This document shows, one piece after another, positions 12,281 through 23,724 of a DNA stretch of 64,000 bases (position 1 is its first letter; each line of letters starts with the position of its first letter). Origin of the DNA: Amblyornis subalaris (taxonomy: Eukaryota > Chordata > Aves > Passeriformes > Ptilonorhynchidae); NCBI GenBank assembly GCA_018881555.1, contig JACAXG010000125.1:1807692-1871691 (forward strand), given 5' to 3'. A program made the translations under genes and the position numbers. A model generated the notes under the pieces. That model ran no database searches and had not been told where the DNA came from. It saw only the letters and a program-made list of their open reading frames with translations.

Positions 12281-13786
12281 TAATATCACACCTGTGTAAT
12301 AACCCTGATTGCAGGAGACATCAATCTCCAGGCATCTCTCCAGTCCTTCCCATCAGAATAGAAACCCACCCAGAACACAGGCAGAGTTATTGGTGTTGCG
12401 TGGGTGCTCCAACAGATATTTTGTTGCACTTTCCATGGAGATTGCAAACCCCCAGCCATCCCAAGGCTGCATTTACTCCATCAGTTCTCGTGGCTCCTAA
12501 TGCTGATGCTGTACAGTTTGGCAGCCTCCATTAGGAATGGTTTTTCCCATGATATTAACAGGCAGCGAAGCTTTGTGCTGATGGATAAAGCCCGGTGTAA
12601 AACCTGATTGGAATCAATCAGAGCAATTGTCTGGATGTGTGGTGGTTAATAGGAAATGTCCTGCATGTTATTGGCTGGTTTGTGTAGCACAAGGATTAAC
12701 TTGCTGCTGCCTTTTGTGGCTCACAGCCTCTCCTGAGCTGCTGGGGGAGGTGATGGATCTGTTGGGAAGCTCAGGAGTGTCGTGGAGCTTGGGGAGAGCC
12801 CTGCTCTTCATCTTTGTCCCTGTGACTGTTTTTGCCTTTATGTCCTTGGCTACCAACTGGGTAAAGGGCAACTGTCCACCTGTTCCATGATCAGACACTC
12901 TGGAGCTGAGCTGAAGCCTCTGTGGCTGCAGGAAGCAAGTGGACCATAGCACCTGGCACAGTTACACAGAAACTGGGAGCAGCTTTGTTTTCCAGCTTCC
13001 TCTCCTTCTGGGAGAGGCTCAAAGCACATTNAGATCACAGCTTCCTCGTGGAAGCATCTTCCCAGCCTGGCAGCTGTGGGTGCAGCATCCTCTGGCCTGC
13101 AATCATTTCCCCAAATGCTTCCTGGGCAGTCTCTGGTTGTGGGGACTCATCTTTCTCCCTGCCACAAGGATTGGGCTTTTTTCCCCTCTGTTTTGGTGAA
13201 TTTATCATTAGTAAGGTTGATAAATCCCCACAAAGCAGAGCAACATCACTTGTATCTCATGAGTAAGGGGCTGACTCTTGCCTGAGGTCACGAGTAGTGC
13301 CTTNAATTTAAATTCAGTGCTAGAAACTTCTGAATCCCGGGAAAGAGATCTTTCCTGCCAATAGCAGGAGAGGGAGAGCAGGACTTGGTCAGGAGAGGCC
13401 AGATCCCCTGGATGGCCAGAGCCCTGGGTACCACCTGAAGTGCAGCAGGCATCAGGGATCCTGATGAAAGAGCTTCCTAAGCGCTCCTTTCTTCCCTTGG
13501 TGAGTCGAATACTATTAACCTTTAAGGCAAAATTATATTTTGTGCCTCTGGGAAGCAGTAACATTTCGCAGAAGTGCACTGGGGAATCAGGTAAACAATT
13601 GTTAACTCTCTCCAGCCCCATTTCAAGGCCATATTGGGGCAGCTGCAAAGCCAGCCGAGCTGAGAAGGTCTCTGAGCTCAGAAACCCCTGAGATGGAAGG
13701 GTCTGCTCGAGATCCTCTATCCCTGACTCAGCCTAATGTCCCAATTTCTCACTCATCCGGTTGAACCCACAGTCCTGCCTTAGACT

Positions 13787-13883
13787 CACAGAATCCCAGA
13801 ATGGTTTGGGTTGGAAGGGACCTTAGATATCATCCAGCTCCAACCTCCTGCCATGGGCAGGGACACCTCCCACTAGACCGGGN
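13787..13883 (-). mobile_element. CR1 LINE 3' fragment with tail
   Basis: Reverse-complement copy starting CACAGAATCCCAGAATGG, then TTTGGGTTGGAAGGGACC and CACCTCCCACTAGACC. It is cut off after about 100 bp. Confidence 0.93.
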
Positions 13884-15120
13884 TGGGACCAAAGGCTCTG
13901 AATTGTTATTTTGCCGTTTCCAAGGTCCACACAGATTCTGGGAAAGAGCTTGTCGTGGCTGAGGATGTGGTTTCTGGAGAGCCAGGTCATGAGAAACCAT
14001 TTATGAACCTGTGCTGATATCTCTGCCAACTGGGAACAAATCTGCTGTGCATCACTGCTGTTAAATAAAGTTGTGCTGGCTCTGAATTAAATATCCAACT
14101 GTGCTCAGAAGATGCTTCACCCCACAGCTCTGACAGTGCAGAGGCTTTGACCAAGTCCTGTCCTGCCCTTGGGCAGTGTGTGGGATCACAGTCCACCAAA
14201 GAGATGGGAACATTTTGCTGTCAGGGTGAAACAGGCTGGTGTTGGCTGTGAGCTCCACCAAGCACTCGTGTGCTTTGCACGAGAGCTTCTGAACCTGTTG
14301 GACACTGGGATCCATTCCTGTGGGAGGGAAAAAACCCCAAAACAAACCCAAAGAGAACTCGAAAGTGAGGTCCTTCCTTAATTTCCTCCTTTNTCCTCCT
14401 GTCTCTTCCCCAGTGCATTACTCCAGCTCCACCCTCCCTTTGATCCAGTGCTCCCCACTGGACCTACCCAACACCAGCACTGCAGGCTGGGCAGCCAGNG
14501 GTGGTGAGGGGGCTCTGAGCTGCTCGAGCCTTGGCAGGAGCCACAATCCCAGGACAAAGTCGACNCCTTGGGTGGAAAATTAAATCAGTGAGGCAGCAGG
14601 AGCCAGAAAGCCAAGGATGCAACGGCAGCGGGGCCGGATTCCAAATTGANATGTGTTTGCTGGGGATTGGCCATCGGCTTGGGGAGTTATTATTTCCATT
14701 CCTCTAGTTATGAATTAATTTCTGGAGAACTTAATCACCCCCTCCCTTTTCCCCTCCACAACCCCCTCTCCTTTTCTCCTTCTAATTTTCCACTTGACTG
14801 GGGATTCCCTGACAGTGAAAATTCAGGCTTAGAGGAGGTCCATGCAAGCTGCTCCATTAGGCTGGATAATCTCCTTGGAACCAGTGGCTTGGATAATAAC
14901 ACCTTCACCTCGTGCACAGCACCTGATCCAAATGACACTGAACACCCCGGGCTGTGGGCATGGATACGCAGGAAAAGGGGAAAGGGCAGGGAAAGGGGTG
15001 GGTCAGAGCCTGCACGGAGCACCCTTTGTCTCCTGGATCTGCCAATCCACCCAGGCTCCCAAGGACACATCTCCAGTGTGAGGAAAACATCGGTCCAAGC
15101 CTTCTCCAGTGCTGGGACAT

Positions 15121-15338
15121 CACAGAATCATAGAATAATATCCACATCCACTCATTTTTTGAACACTCCCAGGGATGTTGACTCCACCGCTTTCCTGGGA
15201 AGCCTGTTCCAACGCTTAACCACTCTTTCAGTGAAGAAACTTTTCCTAATATCCAACCTGAACCTCTCCTGGTGCAACTTGAGGCCATTTCTTCTTATCC
15301 TATCGCTTATTGCCTGGGAAAAGAGACTAAAAACTGNG
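15121..15338 (-). mobile_element. CR1 LINE fragment, divergent subfamily
   Basis: Starts with TCACAGAATCATAGAATAAT. The body GGAAGCCTGTTCCAACGCTT, CAGTGAAGAAACTTTTCCTA and CTTGAGGCCATTTCTTCTTA is the pattern of the longer galliform-type CR1 3' region, different from the TTGGACACTTCCAGG copies. Confidence 0.9.
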
Positions 15339-15660
15339 AGATGCAGCTAAAAATCTGAGCTCTGTCACCAGCCCACAGGATGGAGAGTTTGAATCCAGGA
15401 TTCTGGATTGGGTGGTGATCCTGAAGGACTTCAAGCAGGACATTTTTGCCCTTTGAGTGCATAGTTGGACTCTTGTCCATCACAAATTATGATGTTGGGA
15501 GANGATGTCTCGGATGGGTGGATGAGAGNCAACATCATGAAACTGCACTTGAATTCCTACTTCCTTCAGCATTCCCAACCTTTTCCAACCATTTGCACAC
15601 ACTGGATCCCTGCTATCACAGCCTGTGTCGTAGCACTGCCACAGCCAGGAGGAATAACAC

Positions 15661-15968
15661 CTTCCCATGAGTCATTCCCATCACATCCCCCCATGCAGCC
15701 TGGCCATCCAGCTCACCCGGCATTCCCATGGTCATTCCCATCACATCCCCCCGTGCAGCCTGGCCATCCAGCTCCCCCGGCATTCCCGTGGTCATTCCCA
15801 TCACATCCCCCCGTGCAGCCTGGCCATCCAGCTCCCCCAGCATTCCCGTGGTCATTCCCATCACATCCCCCCGTGCAGCCTGGCCATCCAGCTCCCCCAG
15901 CATTCCCGTGGTCATTCCCATCACATCCCCCAGTGCAGCCTGGCCATCCAGCTCCCCCGGCATTCCCA
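15661..15968. repeat. 60-bp minisatellite, five copies
   Basis: Five head-to-tail copies of an exact 60-bp period plus a short partial sixth. Each unit contains GTCATTCCCATCACATCCCC, GTGCAGCCTGGCCATCCAGC and a C-rich end. Copies differ by one to a few bases, and the first copy is the most divergent. Since 60 is a multiple of 3, long repetitive open frames appear on both strands; these are a by-product of the repeat. Confidence 0.98.
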
Positions 15969-17404
15969 GACGTGCCCAGAGAGCAGCACCACGCAAGTTG
16001 TCTCCAGAAATTAGGTGCTTTAAAAGGGAAGGAATCCAGGAAACGAGCATGGGAGATGGACACCTGGAATGTGTAATGGATGGCTCCGCTGCCGTGCATC
16101 CGACAGCCCGGCCTGCTGGAGGTCAGGCCCGGCACCACGGCGATTTTTCAGCGCTTAACCCACCCCTTCCAGCCACACACGGAGGAGGGGAAATCCATAC
16201 ATCACCTGCTGACAGCATTTTCCTTGCAGCTGGAGCGTTAGCTGGGATTCCTGGCGTAGCCTCGGGTCAGGGAGTGCTTTCCAGAGCCTTACAGGCTCCG
16301 TGGGGTGTTCCAGACCTGACCGGGAGCTCCTCGTGTCTTAGGAGAATAATTCCTAACATAACAATAATAATTACAACCATAATAATAACTCCTTTTGGCT
16401 GTAGGTTTCANCTACCAGAGGGATGAAGCAAGGATCGTTTTCAGGGTGTTCAGAGGTCCTGGTCCTTCTGTTCCTCATGGCATGGCTCTGNATGGATCCT
16501 CCCTCCACTCCAAACCTCTGTGCAGAGCCAGTTTGCTCTCCTCGATGGGGAGGCAGCCACTGTGAGGGAGCTCAGGCTGCCTCATGTGCCCCTTGGTGTT
16601 TAGCAGAGAGAAGAGGCTTAGGAAAAGGAAAACTCAGCTTATTCCCTGACTTTTTGGCTGGAGCAGGCTTGGGCAGAGAAAGGCAGTGAGACTAAAATTA
16701 AAATCCTTCTCGCTCTATTTTTCCTCTTGTTATTTTGTCCCCCCCAAATTCCCTTTCCTAGAAGGAGCTGAGCTGTGAAAGTCAGAATTTTTACTGTTGT
16801 TTTTGTCAGATTTGGGCTGAAATGCTGATTTAAGCAGTTGAGATGCTCCAGCTCTGATCCAAAGCCTGTGCATCGACCATGTGAGGGTCTGAAAAGGACT
16901 GGGGAAACACAGCTTGTCCTTTATTTCTGATCTCTGAGACAGTTCACCTGTTGAAGGTTGTGCTTCCAGCTCAGCCCATGCTTTTTCCTTGCTCCAAGGA
17001 AACAAACAGCTTAGGGATGGATCAGGAGCTTCAGCTGTGGTCTGAGTGGGGTTGGTGGAGCTGCATGGGTGCATTTTTTGGGCAGCAAATCCCATCGTGG
17101 TGATTCCACAACTCACAGACAAAGCCAAGCCTGGGCTGAGAGGTTCCTTGGCTTATTTTTCCCCAGTGAGGCTCAATTNTCTCCACACTCTCTTCTTCCA
17201 CTGGAGCTGCTGGATTCTCCCTTTCCAGGTCTGTGTGGCAGTGGGGACTTGGTGTAATTCTCTCTGTGTTATCCCATGGTTTTTTTCTGGCTGCTCATTG
17301 TGCTCCTGCAGAAAAGTTTGGGCCCAGAGGGAGGAACTGTCTCTGCCAGGAGCGAATTCCAGAGTTCCAGCATATGTCACTGTTGGCTCTGCTGCTGGGG
17401 GACG

Positions 17405-17460
17405 TGGGTGGATGGATGGATGTGTGGATGGATGGGTGGATGGAGGGATGGACGGATGTG
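17405..17460. repeat. (GGAT)n-like imperfect microsatellite
   Basis: Degenerate GGATG-type units with GTGG and GAGG variants. It is a reverse-complement relative of the CCAT tract at 12.2 kb in sequence type only. Confidence 0.93.
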
Positions 17461-18400
17461 AGGAAGAGGAGGAAAGGAGCTTATCAGTGACNTGAAAAGG
17501 GAGATACTGAGGAAGGTCAAAAGGAGTGGTGGGTTGGGAGAGTCTGCTTTGGGAAACTCTGGGATCTTCTCTGCCCTGCACCTTTCTGGGTAAAACTGTT
17601 TGGGGCAAGGGGTTTCCAGGCATGAGCGATTTGGATAAAAACTGTTCAAGCCCCTTCAGTCTATCCTGTGGGAATGTTTTCTTTCTCCTTGCTGTGCTTG
17701 CCCAAGTCAGGACAGCAGATGCTGAAGCAAAAGAGCAATTAAATGACATTCTGGCTGAGCCTGGCAGGGATTCAGTGCCTGTGTAAGTGGGAGACTCCTT
17801 ACAGTGCACTTCCNATGGCTCCCCAACCTCTGGAAAAACTCCTTGAGCACAGATGCTCTGTCGCCTTTTAGGAAATGAGGCTGAAGTGGCACCAAACCCT
17901 CCCACCCTTCATAGGACTTGCAGGTCTCGCCGCAGTCTTGGCAGTGATTCCTGAGGAACCACAGGAACCACTGATTTTATCAGCCCTGATCTCTGAGCAG
18001 CACACTCCAAATTTTACCTTTCTGAAGGCATGGGCACCTCCCACCATCTTCACCAACAGATATTTGGCATTTGGACCCTGCTGGCAGGGAAAACAAATTA
18101 ATTTCCTTGGAGTCACTCGAGAGAAGCTCCCTCGAAGAATTCAGGGATGATGTTCTGAATCAGGCCACNAAGAAAGAACTTCAGCCCCTTTGAAGAAATT
18201 ATTTGCATCAGGCCTTGCAGAGGAGAGCATGTAGGAGCACGGGAGAGTGTGGGTGTTATCTACCTGAGTTCTGGGGAAGACACTCACAAATATTATTAGC
18301 ATGAATAGGAAGCACCATGATAGGATGCTCTCTGGGAAAAGTAATTTTGTTCATTAATTACTTGCCTTATCTAGCAGCCTCGTTCCCTTTCTCTTGCTTT

Positions 18401-18432
18401 CTTCTTCTTCTTCTTTTTTTTTTTTTTTTTTT
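18401..18432. repeat. (CTT)n followed by poly-T
   Basis: Four to five CTT units run directly into about 19 T residues. Confidence 0.95.
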
Positions 18433-18960
18433 AATTTTCTTTAAAACTACTCTAAGTGAATTCAGTGTGGGGAAAGTTCTTTTCCTGCCTCCTCGGAGAC
18501 AGGAGCTTGTATTACTCAGGTAGCCTTCAGCTGAGCCTTCAGGGGTTTTTCCACCTTCATTTGAAGCTCAGCCTTTCATGGGCAGGCGGCAAAAGACAGA
18601 TTCCAGGCAGATTCCTGTGATTCCTTTCTTGTGGACCACCTCAGAGCTGTGGACTGCCTGCACTCCTCGTGCCTTTGGCTCGAGTTCTGCCTCCTGCTTG
18701 TGATTCTGTGCTCTGAGATTCTCCTCCTGCTTTGAGCTGCCAGGCTCGTGTTGTGCCTGGTGAGTTCAGCAGCAGAAGGGCCTGGAGGGCTGTGATTGAA
18801 GGGGCAGCAAAGCAGAGACCCTGCAGCTTCAGAGATGCCCTTTCCTTCTGCCTTTGACCCCTGCAGGAGGCTGGAAAGGGTCGGTGGATGGAGGCAGGTG
18901 ATGCCCAGAGGTCAAACACGTGGGTTGGCTGTTTGCAGACTGCTTCTACAGCAGGGAATG

Positions 18961-19175
18961 GTTTAGGATGGGATATTAGGAAGGAATTCTTCCCTGGGAG
19001 GGTGGTGAGGCCCTGGCACAGGTTGCCCAATGCCTGGAAGTGACCAAGATTGGGTGAGGCTTGGAGCAACCTGGGCTGGTGGAGGGTGTCCCTGCCCATG
19101 GCAGGGCGTGGAATGAGGTGAGTTTTACTGTCCCTTCCATGCCGACCCTTTCCCTGAGTCCATGACTCTGTGATC
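18961..19175 (+). mobile_element. CR1 LINE 3' fragment
   Basis: Plus-oriented copy from GGATGGGATATTAGGAAGGA through CTGGCACAGGTTGCCCAATG and CTTGGAGCAACCTGGGCTGG to CCATGACTCTGTGATCC. The internal block between GCCCA and TGCCTGGAAG is shortened. Confidence 0.93.
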
Positions 19176-19199
19176 CACGGAGGAACTCAGCCTTTCCGT

Positions 19200-20060
19200 G
19201 ACGCTGAACACAACCAGCCGAGGAGTGGATTTCAGCATCACCTCGCACGGACCCCCCTCCCTCCTTCCCACACCCTCCTCCCCCTGCGCCAGCAAACGCA
19301 TTTCCAATCCTTCCTTGGACAAAGGCTCCAAGTTTCGGGGGATTTGCACGTGAAATGCTCCTGTTCATGTCGGGCTCGAATGGGCGCTCCGAATGCTCAT
19401 CAGGGTCGTGCCCGCAGAGGGACACCCGTGTGGACACACCAACAGCCCGGCCCTGGCCGCACCCCGGCCACGAGTGAGCCGGGCTGGTCCTTGAGGCCAC
19501 CTCTGACCCTTTGGTCACCGGCTGGGGCTGGGGTTGCATTTCGTGGCTCAACCCAGCCACCCCCAGGCGAGCTTAGCAGGGACAAGACAATCCGCAGCTC
19601 TGGAAACTCGGGGAGGAGGGGGCATGGGAAGGAGAAGGGGCATGAAATCCCCCAAAGCGCGGGGGGAGGGATGCTGTTTATGGAGCGCTCGGCTTTGTAG
19701 GGCGGGAGACGGAGGAGTAAATCCCTCGCACCCACGCCCCGTGGGGCTCCGGGGGTGGGCTCGCACAATTGCCGGGATGGAGGGAGGAGCCCACCTGGGG
19801 CCGGAGATAAGGGGCGGGCGGGGGGAATTGCCGTTCTGCAGCGTGAGCCGGCAGAGTTATCAGGGCAGAAAGTCGGCTTCTATTACCATGCATTAGAATA
19901 GATTAGCAGGCAGAGCAATTAGCGGCCTGGCTCTGCCTGGCGAGGTGACAGGGTCGGTGGTGCCGGGCCNGGGGCGTGTGGGAAGAGGCAGAATTGGCAG
20001 GGCAGCGTTTCCCTCCCCAAACTGCAGCCCAAGGACGAGGTTGGACTTCTGGTCTTTCAC
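19200..20060. promoter_or_regulatory. CpG-rich patch, candidate regulatory element
   Basis: CpG dinucleotides are frequent here (CGGGCTCGAATGGGCGCTCC, CGCACCCACGCCCCG, GGGGCGGGCGGG), whereas most of the surrounding intron is CpG-poor. A GC-box-like run lies near 19,811-19,824. About 70-100 bp further on is a short AT-rich cluster of homeodomain-type cores (CATTAGAATAGATTAGCAGG, CAATTAGCGG). It could be an intronic CpG island, an enhancer or an alternative promoter. No initiator, first exon or TATA box could be assigned. Confidence 0.4.
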
Positions 20061-20664
20061 CCCTCCGGGGGTGCCCCGCTGGGACCTTGAGAGGAGCAGG
20101 GGTAGGGGTGAGCTTTGGTTACTGGTCTGAAAGTCTTTTGTGGCTTGTGATCCCTTAAAAAATTGCCTCGGGGAGATGCTGAGCCCCAAAGAGTGAATTT
20201 CAGTTGTTTTTGAGTTACTTCTTCCATGTCTCTTTGGAAGAATCCACAGACCTCTTGGCCCCCAAATACCACCCATTAAAGACCCTGCTGCTTCTACTTC
20301 GCCCAGTGGCGTTTTCCTCCTTTGTCCAGCTCATCTTTGATGCCCAAACAGCAGGTTTTTGGGACCTGAGCCTCTTTGTGGTTAGAGCCAAAGATGAAAA
20401 CAAGGATCCAACTCCTTCCTCAGATANCCATGAATTTGCTGAGAAAACTTCTCTTTCCCAGGAATAATCNTGTGCGTGATCCCAGCTCAAATTTGTCACT
20501 TTTCCTGTAGCATCTCCTGCCTTTCTGTCCAGAATGGAGTATCCTGGGCAGCCGGTCAAGTTTAACTCCTTGGTGCCAGGGAGAGCTGAATTTCAGCCCT
20601 GCCCTGGGCAGCCTGGAGGCCAGAAGGAGAGGGCAGGGAGGGAGTGGGGTATTCACCACATGGC

Positions 20665-20785
20665 CATGTAAAGTTTAAGGTCAATTATGTCTGCGTCTCG
20701 ACATTTATGGCATTCCTGTTCTCAGGACCCCGAGGGAACCTGGAAATGTCAAAACACTGCTAAAACTGACCTTAAACTTTACATG
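20665..20785. repeat. 121-bp palindromic element with perfect 19-bp arms
   Basis: The left arm CATGTAAAGTTTAAGGTCA (20,665-20,683) is the exact reverse complement of the right arm TGACCTTAAACTTTACATG (20,767-20,785). Inside, a symmetric 16/16-base unpaired part is followed by GACATTT pairing with AAATGTC. Further in, TTCC and CTC can pair with GGAA and GAG, so complementarity runs in register towards the centre. It could be a short inverted-repeat transposon relic or a structured RNA gene. Confidence 0.85.
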
Positions 20786-21588
20786 CGAGTGGGACTGAAT
20801 CTTCTCCCTTTTCCTGGCTCCAGCCAGAAAATTGCTTTGGCTCCAGCAGAGGGAAAGGCAAATTTCAGCTGCTCCCTCCTTCCCCAGCCCCGCTCCCCCC
20901 GGTGATGAAGCCACCTCAGGAGACACAAAGCTGGCTCCGCACATTGGTCGGATTTTGGCTAAAACAAACCTCTTATTCCATCCCCAGATTCCTNTAATTG
21001 CTCTGTTCCTGTCTCGCCCTTCTGTCCAACTGGGAAATCAAAAACTTTTCCCNGGTAAGGAACGAAGCTGTCACACTGCACAGCATCCTGAAAGAGGGAC
21101 CAGGCTTATAGGGCTGAGCCGGATAACTCTGATCTCCACAGCCGAGCATCTCTGTGTCCCGCAGTCCTTTCCCAGGTTGCTGTCCCCAGTCCCGGCTGAA
21201 AATGCCANCCCGAGGGTTTGCACTTGGCTTCCACCGAGCTCCCTCTGCTGATCGCCTTCCAAAAGGCATCTCGGACCTGCCTGTTCTCCAAGGGAACACA
21301 TCCCTTTTCCACCTCGGAGCAAGGACAGGCACTCCTGGGGGGTGCTGGGAGGGTGGGCTGAGGATCCTGTGGGATACCAGCCCGCGNTTTTTGGGGAACG
21401 TGACCCTCTGCCAGAAGCTGCCTGGCTTTGTGTAGAGAGAAGGAAAACTCAGGGCTGCAGTGATGCCAGAAATCTCCTGTCCCCTCCCAGGCTCTGTGCC
21501 TGCTCCAGCTCTGCCCAGGAAAAAAATGTTGATGTGTTACAAGAGCAAAGATTTGACAAACAGCCATTATTATTCCATTTTGTAGGAA

Positions 21589-21728
21589 TCAAAGAATCCC
21601 AGAATTATTTGGGTTGAAAGGAACCCTAAAGACCATCCACTGCCACCCCCTGCCATGGGCAGGGACACCTTCCACTATCCCAAGTTGCTCCAAGCCCCAT
21701 CCAGCCTGGCCTTGGACACTTCCAGGGG
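21589..21728 (-). mobile_element. CR1 LINE 3' fragment with tail
   Basis: Reverse-complement copy: TCAAAGAATCCCAGAATTAT, TTGGGTTGAAAGGAACCC, CTTCCACTATCCCAAGTTGC, ending GGACACTTCCAGGGG. Confidence 0.93.
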
Positions 21729-22771
21729 TGACACATTCCCAATCATCCTTCTCCTCAGGGACAAGGAGAGCAGCTACCGGGCCATGCCTGCACCCCCCTC
21801 TAGATTTTAGATTCCCAATTTGTTGCTCTGAGCTGAGCTGGGGATGCAGGACTCTGTTTGGTTTGACTCTTGCCAGGTCCCTGCAGGTACAGCCTTGCTG
21901 TGGGCTCTGGCTGGGCTGGGAAATCTCAGATTTTTCCCTTGGACATGAAGAGATGGAAGAAATGGAAAATTATTGTCTCTTGCCCTGTCTTGATCCAGGA
22001 NAGATGGAACCATCTGGGCTACTCAGGGTCTTCAAATTGAGACCTAAATCAGATTTCCCTGAGAGTTTCCCTGCGTCCTCTCTAGCCTCATCCTGGATTT
22101 TCTTGGGTGGATCTATCCAGCACAAGGAGACCACTGGAGGTGGTGATGAGAGTGAAGGAGGCAGATGAATAATCNGAGGAGAAGGCAAAAGGTTGAATTT
22201 TGAGAGTGAAAGAGAGGTGAGGAAAGAACGGGAACCGTGCCCGAGCTGAAAACACCTGATTGGGAAGAGCTGAGGAGTGGGATGGGGCAACACCTCCAAC
22301 TTGCACAAGGGGAGGACCCCAGTGAGAGTGACCCTACACCACAAAGCACTTAGGAATGAACAGCTTGGGCATGAAAACGGGNATCCCATCAAAATATCCC
22401 ATCAAAATGACCTCTCCTTGCTGGTGTGGCCGGGGGTGCACCGATCCCCACCTGGCACCGCCAGCACTGCAGGGAAGGTGTGAGGGAAGGGCGGCTGGAA
22501 TGATTCCATCAGGGGGCAAGAGGAGTCATCCCCCACGGGAAATGTCACGGTTTGGAATCCGAAAGGAAAGCTGAAATGTCAAAGCCTTTTGCAAAACAGC
22601 GATTCCCGGGAAATTACCTGTTTGGAGGCGGTGGAAAGGTGTGATTTGTGGGGTTGCTGAGATGACCCAAACCGTTGAGCTGTCTCTGAGCTTTGCCATC
22701 AAACACAGATTTTTGTGTCCCTCTCCTTCCCTGAGAAGCCACCTGAATGCCCAGAGTGAGTCACAAGAAAA

Positions 22772-22995
22772 CTGCTGTGCTTCAAGTGGTGAGGCTGCTC
22801 CAAAAAAGGATTCATTTCCTTGGAATTTGTTTCTGGGAATTACATTTTTTTAATGGTATTTTTTTTCCCCTGAATAAAAAAAATTGCTGGGCGCCAATGG
22901 TGAGGCTGTTCCAAAAAGGGATTCGTTTCTGTGGAATTTATTTCTGGGAATTACATTTTTTTAATGGTATTTTTTTCCCCTGAATAAAAAAAAAT
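22772..22995. repeat. Two-copy tandem duplication, period 111 bp
   Basis: Copies start near 22,772 and 22,883. Both contain TGGTGAGGCTG, then AATTTATTTCTGGGAATTAC (with one change in copy 1), TTTTTTTAATGGTATTTTTT and CCCCTGAATAAAAAAAA. They differ mainly at the 5' end, so the duplication is fairly recent. Confidence 0.92.
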
Positions 22996-23551
22996 TACAT
23001 AGTGTGCTAATTGCCATTTGTAAAAAGCCCCCAAATGCTCTGTTCTGAGTAGCAGTTTCTGATCAGACCCAATCGCCACTCTTTTGTCTTGAAATTTGTT
23101 ATTAATTAACAACATTACAGATAAAACCTTTTCCATTGCCAGAAAACTGATTTTTTTGGGGCTCACATTAAAAAAGTTGGATATTTTAGTCTGCTTCTTG
23201 GGAAATTATGGGNAAAAAAATAGAACAGAATTCAAATCTTCTCCTTTTTCTACAGTGATGGTTATAAGTGAGCAGGGCTTTGTCAGGTGAAAAAAAAGGT
23301 CATTTTTTGGGGAGCTGGGGGACAACCCTTTTTGGGGTTGTCTGTGTAGGGTGTTGTTTGGGGGTTTTTTGTCTACAACAGGATGATGATGTTGTTCTGA
23401 CCAAGCTCCAGCAAGGCAGGAGAACCTTTCCCATTCCTCCAGAGGTGGAATAGCCTGGCCCCTGTGCAGTCTCTGTTTGCAGGATGTGGCCCCAGCTTTA
23501 CGTCCCTGATTTATGGATTTAACCCTCATCTCCTGTGTCTCAAACCAGGAC

Positions 23552-23724
23552 CTCCATCCCATCTCATCCCATCCCATCCCGTCCCATCCCGTCCCGTCCC
23601 GTCCCATCCCATCCCATCCTGTCCCACCCCATCCCATCCCCAGGAGACCTGGGCTTCTCCCGTCCCGTCCCATCCCATCCCATCCTGTCCCACCCCATCC
23701 CATCCCCAGGAGACCTGGGCTTCT
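23552..23724. repeat. (CCCAT/CCCGT)n array with a 66-bp duplication
   Basis: A pentanucleotide array of TCCCA/TCCCG units. Its right half, including the unique end CAGGAGACCTGGGCTTCT, is present twice in tandem (23,593-23,658 and 23,659-23,724) with no difference seen. Confidence 0.95.

Noticed and set aside
14646..15350. 234-codon plus-strand open frame
   Set aside because: Its last third is a CR1 fragment, and the remainder is low-complexity with no recognisable motif.
15661..15968. Possible CRISPR array
   Set aside because: Units are contiguous without unique spacers, in a vertebrate intron. It is a minisatellite.
15728..16426. 232-codon open frame with repeated VVIPITSPRAAWPSSSP units
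   Set aside because: It is produced by the 60-bp minisatellite, whose period keeps any frame open. Similar frames occur on the opposite strand.
17153..17905. 250-codon minus-strand open frame
   Set aside because: It runs through the GGAT repeat, contains unknown bases and has no domain-like or conserved segment.
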